DNA of 64,000 nt, taken from positions 68,146,810-68,210,809 of the forward strand of contig CM055092.1 of assembly GCA_029204225.1 (NCBI GenBank), written 5' to 3'. Of this stretch, positions 62,690 through 64,000 are shown piece by piece. Each line of letters starts with the position of its first letter. Position 1 is the stretch's first letter. This stretch comes from Diphasiastrum complanatum. Taxonomy: Eukaryota; Streptophyta; Lycopodiopsida; Lycopodiales; Lycopodiaceae. The notes under the pieces were generated by a model. That model saw only the letters and a program-made list of their open reading frames with translations, was not told the origin of the DNA and searched no databases. A program made the translations under genes and the position numbers.

Positions 62690-63060
62690 ATAAATATGAA
62701 ATGGATAGACTTCATAATTGATAAAATATATCAACAAAGTAGCATTTTTTTTTGAAACAATACTAACAACTAGTTCTCTTCAAGAAAATTTATATTTTTT
62801 ATAAATCATATAATTTGGTTTGTTTCATAATTTTATTTTGCAATAGTGATTTGTTTTATGATATTTTAAAATATTAATTTCCAAAACTTAGACTCTAAAT
62901 ATCTCTATAAATCTTTGTAGATTTTTTTTTTTTTAAATATTAATTGACATTCATATTGTAATTGTAAGATTTTTTTTATAATAATACAATTATTTTCATT
63001 CCAAAAAGCTTTAAAATATTAAAATACTTGTATTAAAATAATATTTTCAGAAAACTAAAA
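62690..63060. repeat. AT-rich dispersed repeat, copy 2 (inverted)
   Basis: The inverse of this segment matches 25540-25980, for example CTTAGACTCTAAATATCTCT near 62887 against AGAGATATCTAGAGTCTAAG, and CTAGTTCTCTTCAAGAAAAT near 62771 against the GAAGAGAACTA word of copy 1. The two copies are 37 kb apart in opposite orientation. Confidence 0.7.
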
Positions 63061-63962
63061 ATAATTTCAAAGCTCGATGGTCAACACAATGAAAATTAAA
63101 TTCCCTTTGTTTCCCTCTTATCTTTGTGCTACTTTTTTGAGACTTACTACTATGTTTCCTTCTTATCTTTATGCTAATTTGAATTCCCAACACAACGCAC
63201 CTTGATACTTCTACTTTGTTTCCCTCTCATCGTCTTTGTACTTTAAAATCATACTACTTTGCTTTTGTGAATTTTGGATTAGCAACAATGTGCTATTAAT
63301 GAAACATTTATTCCTAAATGATTGCATCTCATAACATGCATTAAGCCCGAACATATTAGTAGTAGTCTCACACATACAACTTGCATGGAAGTAAGTGCCA
63401 AGACCTCAATTTGAATTTGGAGAATGCACTACACTATCCCATTGCATGAGAGTTCATGTTTACTTGGAAGTAATTGAAATGTCTAGAGACCTCCTAGTGA
63501 GTAGAAGTATCATCATGTTGATATCATTTTCTTAACCCAACATGCAACCAATCAATGAATCCCACCTTGTTGAAAGGTGGAAAAGCCACTTGCAATGGTT
63601 TTATTTAATTAAAGGAGAGAATTGATGAATGTTGGAGGGATATTAGCTTTTTGTCATACACACCAAATCAAGGTTTATGACAATTTTAGAGTTTTATAAC
63701 AAACAATTAAAGGCCTTACTAATATAGAAAATGCAAAGTTTCAATCATGAGCCCAATTATATGATTTTGTGACAAATATTGCCTGGGCACTACACAGATT
63801 ATAAGCGGAGTAGTGTCAATTTTTATATCCGTCAGATATCAATATTAACTGATTATTTATAAATGCAAGTTTCAGGTATCAATATTCAAAGACCCATATC
63901 CTTACCTGCCAATTTGAAAGCTTTTCAATCCATACCATGTCATTTCCCTACCTTCACCCAAC
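63061..63962. other. Unassigned non-coding sequence
   Basis: AT-rich, no coding pattern or repeat recognised. Confidence 0.35.
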
Positions 63963-64000
63963 GGGGTTGGCTCAGTTGGTTGGCTTGGCATCCAAAGTTT
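63963..64000 (+). mobile_element. 5' end of a tRNA-derived SINE or tRNA-like sequence, cut by window end
   Basis: GGGGTTGGCTCAGTTGGTTG contains TGGCTCAGTTGG (63968-63979), a perfect match to the pol III A-box consensus TRGYNNARNNGG. The sequence after it (GCTTGGCATCC) does not look like the rest of a tRNA D-arm/anticodon region, so a tRNA-related SINE head is more likely than a tRNA gene. The B box would lie outside the window. Confidence 0.55.

Overview
This is a repeat-dominated plant nuclear window. The evidence is spliced genes with GT..AG introns, a plant-type B12D gene, Copia and Gypsy retrotransposons, a tRNA-Asp-type primer-binding site, and CCCTAAA (plant telomere-type) repeats. A large, transposon-rich land-plant genome fits; I cannot name the species. 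Almost everything is a transposable element in some state of decay. The only gene I recognise as an ordinary host gene is the three-exon B12D/MLRQ-like mitochondrial protein gene at 59402-60441 (+).

Layout. 1-3.5 kb: unassigned. 3.5-11.4 kb: three minus-strand relics (Copia, Gypsy, Copia pol). 12.2-17.6 kb: a non-autonomous LTR element whose two LTRs each carry two long (CT)n tracts, with a tRNA-Asp-type PBS and an unusual zinc-knuckle gag. 20-22.9 kb: an element with a Met-type PBS and a gag joining a Copia-like N-terminus to a Gypsy gag core. 23.3-25.0 kb: Gypsy-like gag/protease relic. 26.6-29.7 kb: Copia pol. 29.9-31.8 kb: long degenerate telomere-like array. 32-34.1 kb: hairpin-rich DNA and an LTR relative of the 12-17 kb element, split by a 931-bp foldback element with a 9-bp target duplication.

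34.4-41.3 kb is the most interesting part. It holds three spliced but damaged genes: a plus-strand transposon-type protein, a convergent minus-strand protein of unknown family, and a plus-strand gene joining an N-terminal histone H3-like domain to a C-terminal ULP1-type (C48) cysteine protease. The last two diverge from a tandemly duplicated region with ten CACGTG G-boxes. I read the block as one undescribed mobile unit; this is inference.

41.4-43.07 kb and 50.29-50.7 kb are two halves of one minus-strand Copia element, split by a complete LTR retrotransposon (43079-50288, TSD GTCTT) that has gag but no pol and a 24-bp minisatellite leader. 51.0-54.1 kb: Gypsy integrase fragment, Penelope-like reverse transcriptase, Copia fragments. 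54.1-58.1 kb: plus-strand Copia element truncated in RT. 58.6 kb: a 126-bp nested hairpin. 59.4-60.4 kb: B12D. 61-64 kb: LINE zinc-finger relic, an inverted copy of an AT-rich repeat also present at 25.5 kb, and the start of a tRNA-derived SINE or tRNA-like sequence cut by the window end.

Many reading frames are broken by isolated in-frame stops rather than indels, as expected for old, probably methylated repeats. All translations and comparisons were made by eye; no database search was run.
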